From positions 1-64,000 of the forward strand of contig NZ_QXGJ01000010.1 of NCBI RefSeq assembly GCF_003952005.1: a stretch of DNA of 64,000 bases, given 5' to 3'. The notes below the pieces were generated by a model that searched no databases, was not told the origin of the DNA, and saw only the letters and a program-made list of their open reading frames with translations. This document shows positions 53,419 through 62,183 of this stretch, piece after piece. The translations under genes and the position numbers were made by a program. This DNA is from Bifidobacterium callimiconis (GTDB taxonomy: Bacteria; Actinomycetota; Actinomycetes; Actinomycetales; Bifidobacteriaceae). The stretch's first letter is position 1. Every line of letters begins with the position of its first letter.

Positions 53419-54423
53419 TCAGTCACCATTCCTTCGTGCTGCGATAGTCTTCAGAACCCTTTCGGAACGCTTGGCGATCTCCAGAGCCGCCTCACGGTAC
53501 GCCACCGCACCCGCACCGTTTGCGTCGTATGCAATAACCGACTTGTTGAAACTCGGCGCCTCCGCGATCTTCACTGCGCGCGGAATCGTGGTGTCGAGCA
53601 CGATGTCGGGGTAATGCTCCTTCACCTCATCGTACACATCCTGGCTCAGGATCGTACGACGATCGAACATGGTGATGAGCATGGTGGAGATGATCAGATT
53701 CCTGTTGACCGTGCCCTGCACCAGACCGATGGTCTTGAGCAGCTGTCCCAGACCTTCCAGTGCGTAGTATTCCGCCTGGATCGGGATCAGTACCTCGTGC
53801 GCGGCGCACAGTGCGTTGAGCACGAGCAGACCAAGGCTCGGCGCGCAGTCGATGAAGACGTAGTCGTAGTGATCGTCGGTGTTCTTCAGATATTCGACGA
53901 TGCTGTCGCGCAACAGGAACGTACGATTTTCGAGATTCGCGATCTCCAGTTCGGCGCCGGACAGATCGATGGTGGACGGCACGATCTCCAGCGTCGGGAA
54001 GTCCTCACACGGCTGTTTCACGTCGTTGATGTCCAGACGGCCTTCGAGCACGTCGTACACCGACGGGCTGCCGGAGGAGTGTTCCGCACCGAACGCGGTG
54101 GACGCGTTGCCCTGCGGATCCATATCGACGACCAGTACGCGGGAACCGGAGTCGGCGAGCGCCGCGGCCAGGTTCACCACGGTCGTGGTCTTGCCTACGC
54201 CGCCCTTCTGGTTGGCGACTGCGATCACGCGGGTCTCGGAGGGCTTGGGATACTGCGCTTCACTGAGCTGCTGGCGCCTGCGGGCGAGGTCCGCCAGCTG
54301 GGAGCCCATCGAGGAGGAGGATCCATCACTGAAGATGCGGTTCAGCACATCATTGGCGGATTCGATGTGTTCCCCCTGCTCCTGACCATCGGCCTGTGTT
54401 GTTTCACGTGAAACATTCGCCAT
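53419..54423 (-). CDS. parA: Chromosome partitioning ATPase ParA
   Basis: A 334-residue Walker-type ATPase. Residues 1-60 are a polar tail that starts MANVSRETTQ. The deviant Walker A is ANQKGGVGKTTTVVNLAAALA (about 75-95), and DMDPQGNASTAFG with FIDCAPSLG complete the ATPase motifs. It works with ParB to segregate the origin. The codons for VSRETTQ contain a perfect parS site at 54,400, a known arrangement. GAAAGGTGAACC precedes ATG. Confidence 0.96.
   Translation of the reverse strand: MANVSRETTQADGQEQGEHIESANDVLNRIFSDGSSSSMGSQLADLARRRQQLSEAQYPKPSETRVIAVANQKGGVGKTTTVVNLAAALADSGSRVLVVDMDPQGNASTAFGAEHSSGSPSVYDVLEGRLDINDVKQPCEDFPTLEIVPSTIDLSGAELEIANLENRTFLLRDSIVEYLKNTDDHYDYVFIDCAPSLGLLVLNALCAAHEVLIPIQAEYYALEGLGQLLKTIGLVQGTVNRNLIISTMLITMFDRRTILSQDVYDEVKEHYPDIVLDTTIPRAVKIAEAPSFNKSVIAYDANGAGAVAYREAALEIAKRSERVLKTIAARRNGD
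54400..54415. promoter_or_regulatory. parS site (perfect 16/16)
   Basis: TGTTTCACGTGAAACA matches the consensus centromere-like site of ParB in full. It lies inside the first codons of parA. Confidence 0.9.
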
Positions 54424-55066
54424 GGTTCACCTTTCTTCGTTCAAATATTCTTCGATTGTATCCGAATCGGATTCCCATTGTGGTCATCACACACCGACAA
54501 CGCAAGTCAAATCGGCCATTGTGGACGAATGTGGATATTTGTGGATAACGATGTGGAAAACCTGGCTTTGATGCCATTTCTTGCCATTAAAGCAATCGTT
54601 TGCCGAACCCTTAACATCGTTGCGATTGCAACTATTAGACAGCGTCCAAAAAGTTATCCACAATTTTGTTGAAGTTATCCACAACCTATCCACCACATAG
54701 TGTGCATAACACGCACTATTCAGTACGTCAGGATTTCATCACGTCCGATTGGCGTCCGCTCGATTCGCTCCTCACACCACGAGGGCATGTCTGTCCATCA
54801 TGAAGCACGCTCTGTTTCACAGGAGTTCATTCACCAACCGACACTGTTGGAAAGGACCATGAAACACGAGGCTTCCTTCCAGTGTGCCGTCGGCCACGGG
54901 GAAACACCATGCAACGCCGTACCGCAAGGCAAAATAGCCATCGATCGTTCGTTATAAACATACCTACGCGCGATCAGCGACAACCTCACTGTGCCTTAAT
55001 CCGCCTCCTATCACCTTCGCAGGCGATACAATTCCCGTATTGCAATCTTAAGGAAAGGCCCCAGCA
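54424..55066. other. Gap between parA and the Abi gene with DnaA-box cluster
   Basis: No gene. Four DnaA-like boxes lie at 54,539 (TTGTGGATAA), 54,654 (TTATCCACAA), 54,675 (TTATCCACAA) and near 54,530 (TGTGGATA). The sequence is AT-rich around them. This could be a secondary DnaA-binding region for parA or part of a split origin. Confidence 0.6.
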
Positions 55067-56026
55067 ATAAAGACGGTGGATGAGCTGATGCAGCATCTCT
55101 CTGATAACGGTGTTGCCATTGACGAAACCCAGCGTCAGGAGTTAAAGAATCTTGGCTATTATCACGGCTATAAGGGATACCGCTTCGCCGGTATGGCTAA
55201 GAATCGTTTCCCACTTACTGATTTTGCGCAAGTGATCGCACTGAACGATTTTGATATGTCGTTGAAATCACTGGCATACCCGGAAATCATGTTCGTGGAG
55301 ACCGCTCTGAAAAACTATACGTTGGAAGCAGTATTGGCGGATGCTGGCTCCGAATCGTTCGATCAAGTGTACATGCAGAGCCTAACCGCCTATCGGGCGC
55401 ACCGAGGGACAAGCGATTACAAGCCGGCCTTATTGCAACGTATGCGGCTCAGAAATGAGATTGATGCTCTGATGGCGCAGCGCTATAAAAGTTCGGTTCC
55501 CGTAATCCAGCATTTTCTGGATGAAGACAAGGCCATCCCTATCTGGGCGTTGTTCGAGGTAATGACGTTGGGAACTTTTGGTACGTTCTATAAATGTCTG
55601 GACGCACGAGTGAAGGCCGCCATCGTCAGCGAGCTTGGCCTCCCCAGCAACTACGACTCGGCCACCGTGCTTGGCAATATTATCTTCGCACTCAAGGATT
55701 TCCGTAACGCCATCGCCCATAATGGCGTGGTCATGGATGTCCGATTCAAGCAGGCCCGAGTCAATCGCGACATTGGCAAGATGCTCGCCGGGGACACGGG
55801 AATGATTGGAGTGGATTTCGGGGAGATCACAGACTACATGGCCCTGCTCGCCTATCTGATGACCAAATTGCAAGCACCCGAGCACAACCGTCTCGCTTTT
55901 CTAGATGGTTACGTGTCGCTGCTTGATTCATATCAGCAAAAGCTGCCTCAGCCTATCTTTAGTAGGCTCGTTCATACGGGGGCACGTCAGAAACTGCAGT
56001 CAATACGGACGTTCGCTTCACTGTAA
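55067..56026 (+). CDS. Abi_2-family (AbiD/AbiF-like) abortive infection protein
   Basis: A 317-320-residue protein, with lower GC than its neighbours. The N-terminal ELKNLGYYHGYKGYRF matches the Abi_2 LxxxNYYRLSGY-type motif. The C-terminal RNAIAHNG carries an R-N4-H pattern like the HEPN RNase motif. Abi_2 proteins act in phage defence as abortive infection factors, usually with RNase-like mechanisms; function here is inferred. The reading frame fits a start at ATA 55,067, since AAGGAAAGG (55,050-55,058) lies 8 nt upstream; GTG 55,076 or ATG 55,088 are alternatives. It lies between parA and rsmG, normally adjacent, with its own terminator, so it looks inserted. Confidence 0.78.
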   Translation: MKTVDELMQHLSDNGVAIDETQRQELKNLGYYHGYKGYRFAGMAKNRFPLTDFAQVIALNDFDMSLKSLAYPEIMFVETALKNYTLEAVLADAGSESFDQVYMQSLTAYRAHRGTSDYKPALLQRMRLRNEIDALMAQRYKSSVPVIQHFLDEDKAIPIWALFEVMTLGTFGTFYKCLDARVKAAIVSELGLPSNYDSATVLGNIIFALKDFRNAIAHNGVVMDVRFKQARVNRDIGKMLAGDTGMIGVDFGEITDYMALLAYLMTKLQAPEHNRLAFLDGYVSLLDSYQQKLPQPIFSRLVHTGARQKLQSIRTFASL

Positions 56027-56134
56027 CGAACAAAATGGTGTGAATGCCCGTGTTTCCGAGACAAGCTCCCTTATAGCGCATGCTGCATGCTACACTTGCA
56101 TAGCAATTGCGGCGGAAGCCCTCGGGTGACGCCT

Positions 56135-56162
56135 AGGAGGAGCTGATGCGTCAGCTCCTCCT
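56135..56162. terminator. Bidirectional terminator between Abi and rsmG
   Basis: Perfect 12-bp stem AGGAGGAGCTGA / TCAGCTCCTCCT, 4-nt loop, followed on the plus strand by TTCTGTTTTCG. Confidence 0.85.
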
Positions 56163-56240
56163 TTCTGTTTTCGATGTCCCAAATTCAGGCTGCGAATGAA
56201 ACGTCTACGTCCTATAGGAAGAAAATCCAGCCGCCAAACG

Positions 56241-56921
56241 CTACTTCTTGTCCACCAGCACCACGTAGGTGGATTCGAGACCGGGTGCCACGGGGGCGTC
56301 CACCACGCGCGGATCGCGGCCCTTGGCACGCAGGATCATCTTCATGCCTTTGTCGATCTCATCCTGCGCGGTACGACCCTTCAACGCCACCAGACGGCCA
56401 CCGGAACGCAGCAGCGGCATCGTGAAGCCGGCAAGCTTACGCATGGGCGCCACGGCGCGGCAGGTCACCACGTCAAAGCCCTCACCAGGCTTCTTCGCAT
56501 CCTCGGCACGCGCATGCACGATACGCACATTGCCAAGGTCAAGATCGTGCACGACCTCGCTCAGCCAGTCCACGCGACGCTCCATCGGCTCGATCAGCGA
56601 CACCGACACCTTCGGCAGGCACGCCGCCACAATGATGCCGGGGAATCCGCCGCCACTGCCCACGTCGGCAAGCTGACCGGTGGCGTTCAGGCGTCCCTCG
56701 CCGTTCTCGTCGTCGGGCACGCCCAGCGCGTCAAGAATGAACGGCACCACGGCCGCGGAGTTGAGGATATGCCGCTCCCACAGAATATCCACGTCACGCG
56801 GGCCGATCAGGCCACGCGGCTCCCCCTCACGTTCCAGTTTCTCGTGAAACACCCGCAGCGGGGCCGCCGCGGCGCCCAGCACCTCGTCAATGATCGGCGA
56901 ACCGTCAAGCTGATCCGTCAT
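56241..56921 (-). CDS. rsmG: 16S rRNA (guanine(527)-N7)-methyltransferase
   Basis: A 226-residue SAM methyltransferase (GidB). SAM motif [36 protein letters not shown] as acidic motif, and [29 protein letters not shown]. It methylates G527 in 16S rRNA, in the decoding centre; loss gives low-level streptomycin resistance. It normally lies next to parA; the Abi gene separates them here. Confidence 0.95.
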   Translation of the reverse strand: MTDQLDGSPIIDEVLGAAAAPLRVFHEKLEREGEPRGLIGPRDVDILWERHILNSAAVVPFILDALGVPDDENGEGRLNATGQLADVGSGGGFPGIIVAACLPKVSVSLIEPMERRVDWLSEVVHDLDLGNVRIVHARAEDAKKPGEGFDVVTCRAVAPMRKLAGFTMPLLRSGGRLVALKGRTAQDEIDKGMKMILRAKGRDPRVVDAPVAPGLESTYVVLVDKK

Positions 56922-56985
56922 ATGCGCGTACTCTTCGTCCTTGTCGTTATCGTTCCGTCGTTCTTACCACTATCGATTGCGCCGA

Positions 56986-57540
56986 TTACTCCTCGACCTC
57001 GTCCACGCCGTCGTCGGCCACATCGGCATCGACGTCGGCGGCGGTCGCGGAGGCCTTGCGGTACACCGTCACGTAACGGTGCGGCTCCTCGCCGTGGGAA
57101 CGGGACTTCAGTCCCTCGTCACGCACCACATCGTGGATGATCTTGCGCTCGAACGAGTTCATCGGATCCAGCGACACCGGCTCTCCGGTCTCGCGCACCT
57201 CGTCGATCGCGTCCAGAGCCATGTCCTTCAGACGCTGACGCTTGCGCTTGAGATAGCCGTCCACGTCGATGATCAGATGCGAGCGCTCGCCGGTCTTCTG
57301 CTGCACGGCCAAACGAGTCAGCTGCTGCAGCGCGTCAACCACCTCACCTTTACGGCCGATCAGATGCTTGATGTCCGTATCGTCGTCGGCCACGATCTGC
57401 ACCACCGGACGGTTATTGCGCACACCCATCTCGATGTCGCCTTCGTAATCGACGATATCCAGCAGGCCCTCGAGGTAATCGGCGGCGATGTCAGCTTCCT
57501 CATTGAGCTGATCGATCGTCTTCTCATCCGTCTGAGACAT
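56986..57540 (-). CDS. khpB: RNA-binding protein KhpB/Jag (KH and R3H domains)
   Basis: A 184-residue protein. The KH domain includes VVQIVADDDTDIKHLIGRKGEVVDALQQLTRLAVQQ with the GxxG loop IGRKGE. The R3H domain contains FERKIIHDVVRDEGLKSRSHGEEPHRYVTVYRK. No Jag-N domain is seen, as in actinobacteria. It probably binds mRNAs related to cell wall and division. The C-terminus is acidic. It is in the yidC-rnpA gene cluster, where it is normally directly after yidC; here the AlbA_2 gene stands between. The N-terminus has AGGAG before ATG. Confidence 0.93.
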   Translation of the reverse strand: MSQTDEKTIDQLNEEADIAADYLEGLLDIVDYEGDIEMGVRNNRPVVQIVADDDTDIKHLIGRKGEVVDALQQLTRLAVQQKTGERSHLIIDVDGYLKRKRQRLKDMALDAIDEVRETGEPVSLDPMNSFERKIIHDVVRDEGLKSRSHGEEPHRYVTVYRKASATAADVDADVADDGVDEVEE

Positions 57541-57632
57541 TACAACTCCTTAAAAGACACAGTTAAGTGCAAGTCTAATCGCACTCGATTCACGACACCA
57601 TTCCTCACCTTACACGGCAGAAGCTACGTAGT

Positions 57633-57691
57633 CGGTAACCGCCGCAACAGAATCGGGAAAAACACCACCGCAACGAAAAAGCGCGGATCGT
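57633..57691. repeat. Direct repeat flanking the AlbA_2 gene, left copy
   Basis: CGGTAACCGCCGCAACAGAA through GCGCGGATCGT. It matches the copy at 59,276-59,345 with small gaps. It carries only one arm of the terminator present in the right copy. Confidence 0.8.
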
Positions 57692-57695
57692 CATG

Positions 57696-59207
57696 TCATT
57701 GATGAGACGACGGAGATACAGAAAGAACGCGCCATTTGCCGCGTTTATCCGAGCCCTCACGAGCGATGAGTCCGTCTTCTCTCATCATATGGAGCGTCCG
57801 CCATACCGTGGTATAGGATACGTCCAACGCAGTTGCTGCCTGCCGATACGTGAGCGATGGATTTCTGCGGATCAATTCCAAAAGACGCTGTTCCCTCTCT
57901 GGAATGCCATTTACAGTTTCACTTACAGTTTCATTTACAGTTTCGTCTGAGGTAGATACCTGCTCATTATGGTCATGTACAGTTTCATGTTCATCCCCAT
58001 CATGAGTCGGCGCATCGTCTTTGGCAGACGTGCCCTCCACCCAGCGCACGGGAACGAATGCCTCAAATACATCGCCGTCGTCGAGTACGGGATCCTTGCC
58101 GGAGTAGGGCTTTGAATACTTGTACAGATTGCGCATGCCGCTGCCGAGCTCGTCAGCCAGGCCGATGTTGCGGAAGAACTTCGCGATGAACGGATTCTTC
58201 GATACCGGCTTGAAACTCGTGATGGCGAGCTGCCCCTGAAAAATCGCCTTGGAGGCATTTTCTGTATGGATGCCATCGTTGAGGATCAGGAACTTGGCTG
58301 GATACGGACTAACAAACTCACGATGAATCATCAGGTTCGAGACCAGCTCGCGGATGATGATGTCCCGAGGACTTACGGTCTGATCGCCCTCCAGCATGAA
58401 CCGGTCGGGGAGATACCGTTTCGCAAACTCGGAGACCTGCGATTGCGCTTCGATCAGATTCGTAGTCACGATCAGACGGTCGTCATAGCGGTCCAGATTC
58501 TCACGCCGTACGATCGCGTCGGTACGGTATGCGGGCGCGATACGCGAGATGACCTCATCCTTGCCGAGTAGCATCACGGCGGCGAGGTTGAAGCCCTCCT
58601 CACCAGTGTCGTAGTTCACGCCGTACAGGTCGGCGCTGCGCAACAGCTCCATGTCATCCATCTCGGTCCACGGATGACCAGGTGTCTTCAAAGCGGCCAT
58701 CTTGCGCACGCGAGGCAGCAGATCAAGTCGAAAATCGGACGGTTTCAGATACCGGTATACGCGCTGCTCGCTGAAATGGTTCTGCTTGCGAATGTGCATC
58801 TGCGCGATCTGCGTTTCGCTGGTGATACGTCGATCCACGTCGGCCACGCGGTCGTAGATCACATGCTTGAAACTGACGACAGCCGGTCCGGCCGGAACCC
58901 AGACGCGGATTACAAGCTTGCCGTCGTATTCGATACGCTCGGTCTCGATAGCCGGCGCGACATTGAAGAGTTTGGGATTCCCGACGACATTCACCAGATT
59001 GCGTTCGATGGACACAGCCTGACCCTCATTGGCACCTTCGACAGTGCCGTCGTCGAGTACACCAAGAAAGATCGATCCGCCGAACCGGTTGTTGAATGAA
59101 CATACCGTCTCGAACACATCCGCCTCAGGTTGGGCACCGCAGCGCTTGAATTCGACCGAGATATTCTCCCCACGATCAAGCACGGCGGCAAGTTCTACAG
59201 CATTCAT
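57696..59207 (-). CDS. AlbA_2 / Schlafen-like DNA-binding protein with ATPase-type module
   Basis: A 503-residue protein. Residues 8-130: ISVEFKRCGAQPEADVFETVCSFNNRFGGSIFLGVLDDG is the AlbA_2 (Schlafen-fold) pattern. Near 280-390, IIIRELVSNLMIHREF and GLADELGSGMRNLYKYSKPY match the HATPase-like HRDY and GSG motifs of the RadC/RecG-fold ATP-binding regulators. The C-terminal 60 residues are a winged helix (LTYRQAATALDVSYTTVWRTLHMM). A TVNETVSETVNG linker has three near repeats. Such genes are common in accessory and defence regions. GGGGAG precedes ATG. It is between jag and yidC, bracketed by direct repeats. Confidence 0.82.
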   Translation of the reverse strand: MNAVELAAVLDRGENISVEFKRCGAQPEADVFETVCSFNNRFGGSIFLGVLDDGTVEGANEGQAVSIERNLVNVVGNPKLFNVAPAIETERIEYDGKLVIRVWVPAGPAVVSFKHVIYDRVADVDRRITSETQIAQMHIRKQNHFSEQRVYRYLKPSDFRLDLLPRVRKMAALKTPGHPWTEMDDMELLRSADLYGVNYDTGEEGFNLAAVMLLGKDEVISRIAPAYRTDAIVRRENLDRYDDRLIVTTNLIEAQSQVSEFAKRYLPDRFMLEGDQTVSPRDIIIRELVSNLMIHREFVSPYPAKFLILNDGIHTENASKAIFQGQLAITSFKPVSKNPFIAKFFRNIGLADELGSGMRNLYKYSKPYSGKDPVLDDGDVFEAFVPVRWVEGTSAKDDAPTHDGDEHETVHDHNEQVSTSDETVNETVSETVNGIPEREQRLLELIRRNPSLTYRQAATALDVSYTTVWRTLHMMREDGLIAREGSDKRGKWRVLSVSPSSHQ

Positions 59208-59275
59208 GGCGTCTCCCCGAGTTGTCTGTTCGTTCAGTGTATCGCAGGGGACTTCAAGCAAATGGGGATCATATC

Positions 59276-59345
59276 CGGTAACCGCCGCAACAGAAATCGG
59301 GAAAACGCCGTCGCAACGAACCGCAACGAAAAAAGCGCGGATCGT
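59276..59345. repeat. Direct repeat flanking the AlbA_2 gene, right copy
   Basis: The 70-bp copy matching 57,633-57,691. The last 15 bp form the first arm of the yidC terminator. Confidence 0.8.
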
Positions 59346-59367
59346 GCGTTTCACACGATCCGCGCTT
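59334..59367 (-). terminator. Terminator of yidC operon
   Basis: GCGCGGATCGTG and CACGATCCGCGC arms with a 6-nt loop. Read on the minus strand it ends in GCGCTTTTTTCG, a strong rho-independent terminator. Confidence 0.85.
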
Positions 59368-59452
59368 CTGCGAATCTCAGCCGGTCGGCCGGCGTCAATC
59401 ACGACCGTCCGCCGTGCTGCGCCACAACAGTGACGCGCCGCCGAGCGATGCG

Positions 59453-60490
59453 CTACTTCTTGCGCTTGCTCTTCGGCTGGCTCTTCTTGCGGCTGGGCTG
59501 CTGACGCTGATGGCCCTTCTCGGCGCGCTCGGCCTCGGCGGCCTTGGCCTTGGCGAGCTCCTCCTCCTCGATCGTCGGCAGGCCCTCGCGCTCGCGGCGA
59601 CGCACCTCGCGGGCACGCACGCGCTTGGCACGGGTCTCGGCGGCCGGGGAACCCGGCGTAGGCATGTGCTCCACCTGCACGATGGTCTGGGCCAGCGTCC
59701 AGATGTTGTTGGTCAGCCAGTACACGAGCACGGCGAACGGGAAGGCGATGCCGGAGAAGATGTACATGACCGGGAAGATGAACGCCATCGAACGCTGCAT
59801 GTTGTACTGCTGGCCCTGCATGGACTCACGCGGCAGGTTGCGGCGCAGGTTGTAGTACTGCGACAGGAACATGGTCAGACACATCAGGGCGATGAACACG
59901 CCAACGGTGATCTTGCCGCTGCCGCTGGCCGTGCCGAACATGTCGGCCAGGCTCACGTTGAACACGTGCGTGGCCTCGATGTCCTTCGCCACGTCCACGG
60001 TGAACGCGCCGTACGGGTCCTTCACGCCGCGGGCGATGTAGCTTACGGAGGACAGCACGTAGAACATGGTCATGAACACCGGGGACTGGATCAGCGCGGG
60101 CACGCAGGAGCCCATCGGGTTCGCGCCGGTGTCGGAGTAGAGCTTCATCGTCTCGCGGTTCATGGCCTCGCGGCTGGCGGGATCGGTCTTGCCCTTGTAC
60201 TTGTCCTGGATGTGCTTCAGCTTGGGCTGCAGGGCCTGCATCTTGCGCATCGAGTTCATCTGCTTGACGAACAGCGGCAGGATGCACAGACGCACGAACA
60301 CCACCAGCAGCACGATCGACAGCACCCAGGCGATGCCGGGGCCATCCTGGAAGCCGATGAACGTCAGTGCCTTATGGAAGATGTTCAGCAGGTGCGTCAT
60401 CAACCATTCGATGGGATACAGGATCTTGTAGAAGAACGCGAAGAAACTGGAATTGTCCAGATAGAACACGTTCTGATTCATCGGTGTCAC
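59453..60490 (-). CDS. yidC: Membrane protein insertase YidC
   Basis: A 345-residue Oxa1/YidC protein that inserts membrane proteins. The core helix WVLSIVLLVVFVRLCILPLFVKQMNSMRKMQALQPKLKHIQDKY has the conserved Arg of the hydrophilic groove. Later helices: FMTMFYVLSSVSYIA, ITVGVFIALMCLTMFLSQYY, MAFIFPVMYIFSGIAFPFAVLVYWLTNNIWTLAQ. The C-terminus is basic (KKSQPKSKRKK), common in Gram-positives. GTG at 60,490 has GGAGG 7 nt upstream and overlaps the yidD stop (GTGA). Cytoplasmic membrane. Confidence 0.95.
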   Translation of the reverse strand: MTPMNQNVFYLDNSSFFAFFYKILYPIEWLMTHLLNIFHKALTFIGFQDGPGIAWVLSIVLLVVFVRLCILPLFVKQMNSMRKMQALQPKLKHIQDKYKGKTDPASREAMNRETMKLYSDTGANPMGSCVPALIQSPVFMTMFYVLSSVSYIARGVKDPYGAFTVDVAKDIEATHVFNVSLADMFGTASGSGKITVGVFIALMCLTMFLSQYYNLRRNLPRESMQGQQYNMQRSMAFIFPVMYIFSGIAFPFAVLVYWLTNNIWTLAQTIVQVEHMPTPGSPAAETRAKRVRAREVRRREREGLPTIEEEELAKAKAAEAERAEKGHQRQQPSRKKSQPKSKRKK

Positions 60491-60948
60491 GGGATTGCCT
60501 CCTCGGGTTTTGGCACGATGGGATCAATGGATCGTTGGGATCGTTGACTTGATGATGGTGTTGCGGCGTGTGGGATGTCCGACTTATTGTCCGACTGACC
60601 GGTGAGGATCGTTGCCGGCGTGCGGTCCGGTTCGACGACCGGCCCGGAGTCCGTTTCGTAGCCGAGCGGCGTGAGCCGCGGTTCCTCGTGGGCCTTGGAC
60701 CAGCGGAATCGGTAGAAGATCGAAAATCGTTGGGGAACGTCGTCGATGCCGCCGCGGCTCCACGGCCTGCACCGCATAAGCCGCAGTATGGCCAGGATGG
60801 TGCCGCGGATCGCGCCGAACTGCTGTATCGCGGTCATTGCGTATCGCGAACAGGACGGATAATACTTGCAGCAGGGGCCGAACAGCGGCGATATTCTACG
60901 CTGATACCAGCGGATCGCCAGCATCATTCCCCGTACCGCAGGATTCAT
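60487..60948 (-). CDS. yidD: Membrane protein insertion efficiency factor YidD
   Basis: A 153-residue protein. The core WYQRRISPLFGPCCKYYPSCSRYAMTAIQQFGAIRGTILAILRLMRCRPWSRGGIDDVP has the conserved CxxxPSCSxY pattern of the YidD family. The tail of about 70 residues is variable. It lies between rnpA and yidC, overlapping yidC by 4 bases, and assists YidC. The start ATG is two bases after the rnpA stop. Confidence 0.93.
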   Translation of the reverse strand: MNPAVRGMMLAIRWYQRRISPLFGPCCKYYPSCSRYAMTAIQQFGAIRGTILAILRLMRCRPWSRGGIDDVPQRFSIFYRFRWSKAHEEPRLTPLGYETDSGPVVEPDRTPATILTGQSDNKSDIPHAATPSSSQRSQRSIDPIVPKPEEAIP

Positions 60949-60950
60949 GA

Positions 60951-61544
60951 TCAGGCCTGTACTGTCCGACCACCTGAAGTCGGATTCGCCGCTTCAGGTG
61001 CCAACGAAGTCGTCGTCTGATCACCGTCTGCAGGAACATCGTTCAGCGTGTGCGATTCGGTGGAATCAGCCACCGTTTGCTTCGAAGAACCGGTCTGCAT
61101 CGTAGACCGCCTCTCCTCCTCATTCTTACCGGCTGCGTTCTCAGCTCCGCCCGACTTCTCGCTCTGCTTCCGCGACCGTACCAGAACACGATCGAACAGT
61201 TTGGCCGCCTGTTCGTCAAGCGACGAGAACTCCGCATGCGCGGCACTCGGCTTGGCCCGAATCACCACGTCGCAGTGCGGCGGAAGTAGATTTTCGTATC
61301 GTTTCGCCAGTACGCGCAGACGGCGCTTCACCCGATTACGGGTGACCGCCTTGCCCACCGCTTTGGATACGGCAAGACCGAGCCTGCGTCCCGATGGGGA
61401 TGGGCCGGTGTCCTTGCCGTCGCTGCCGCCGTCGCCAGCGTTAGGTGCGCAAACAAGAAAATGGACCACAAGATCCTTACTGGATACTTTGGTCCTTTTC
61501 TTCAACACCCCAACGAAGTCGCGGTGGCTTTTCAGCCGTTCCAC
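60951..61544 (-). CDS. rnpA: Ribonuclease P protein component with long C-terminal tail
   Basis: A 197-residue RnpA. The core (about 1-120) has [42 protein letters not shown] (RNR motif), and [30 protein letters not shown]. The remaining 75 residues are a polar Ser/Thr/Glu-rich tail not present in typical RnpA (110-130 residues). With the RnpB RNA it matures tRNA 5' ends. It follows rpmH and precedes yidD as in other bacteria. Confidence 0.93.
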   Translation of the reverse strand: MERLKSHRDFVGVLKKRTKVSSKDLVVHFLVCAPNAGDGGSDGKDTGPSPSGRRLGLAVSKAVGKAVTRNRVKRRLRVLAKRYENLLPPHCDVVIRAKPSAAHAEFSSLDEQAAKLFDRVLVRSRKQSEKSGGAENAAGKNEEERRSTMQTGSSKQTVADSTESHTLNDVPADGDQTTTSLAPEAANPTSGGRTVQA

Positions 61545-61583
61545 TTGGGTCCCGACGTGCCTTTGCGTTAATCAGTACGCGAA

Positions 61584-61718
61584 TCAGGCGGACAGAACCT
61601 TGCGGCCCTTGGCGCGACGACGGTTGATCAGGGCGCGGCCGGAACGAGTGCGCATGCGGGCACGGAAACCGTGCTTCATGTGACGACGACGGTTGTTGGG
61701 CTGGAAAGTCCTCTTCAT
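61584..61718 (-). CDS. rpmH: 50S ribosomal protein L34
   Basis: A 44-residue basic protein, translated from the sequence: [19 protein letters not shown], then [20 protein letters not shown] and KVLSA. This is the universal L34 pattern. It lies upstream of rnpA and faces oriC, as usual. The start follows GGGAGCATAAC. Confidence 0.97.
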   Translation of the reverse strand: MKRTFQPNNRRRHMKHGFRARMRTRSGRALINRRRAKGRKVLSA

Positions 61719-62159
61719 AGTTATGCTCCCGGTTTTGGCCATGCGAAGGCATGGCTATCTCAATGAGTCAATCTTCTCCAAGATACAAGGACCAGTGGTC
61801 CGAGTCAAACCAGAAGGAGGGATTACAGCAACCGGACTCGCCGACTTCCACGGGATCTTCACATAGTTTCTGGTATAAGAGGCCGTTCCCTATCGGCAAG
61901 CTGCATTCGGGGAAGTCGAGCTCGCCGGGTGTCGCCCTCCCCTCAGTCTGCCTTTGGCAACCAGCTCCCCTCCCCAGGAGGGGAGCCACTGGTGTTTATG
62001 CTCCAACCCCTTAGGCTCCCCTCGATGGCGAGGGGAGCTGTCGGCGCCAGCCGACTGAGGGGAGCTAAGCCCGATCTCCGCAAAGATCCTAATCATGCAG
62101 TACGCAACTGTCTCTCTTGAAAAAGGAGTCCCTCTGAGCCCCCTCTCCCGCCTCATACG
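61719..62159. other. Left part of the rpmH-dnaA intergenic region
   Basis: Holds the composite palindromic repeat at 61,935-62,066. No gene is seen. The short AT-rich stretch before it may be the rpmH promoter region. Confidence 0.5.
61935..62066. repeat. Composite palindromic repeat, copy 8
   Basis: CTCCCCTCC/GGAGGGGAG and TCGGCGC-cag-CCGA hairpins, close to copy 1 at the left edge of the window. It is beside oriC. Confidence 0.75.
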
Positions 62160-62183
62160 AAGCGCGAATTCAGGCCTCGCAAG

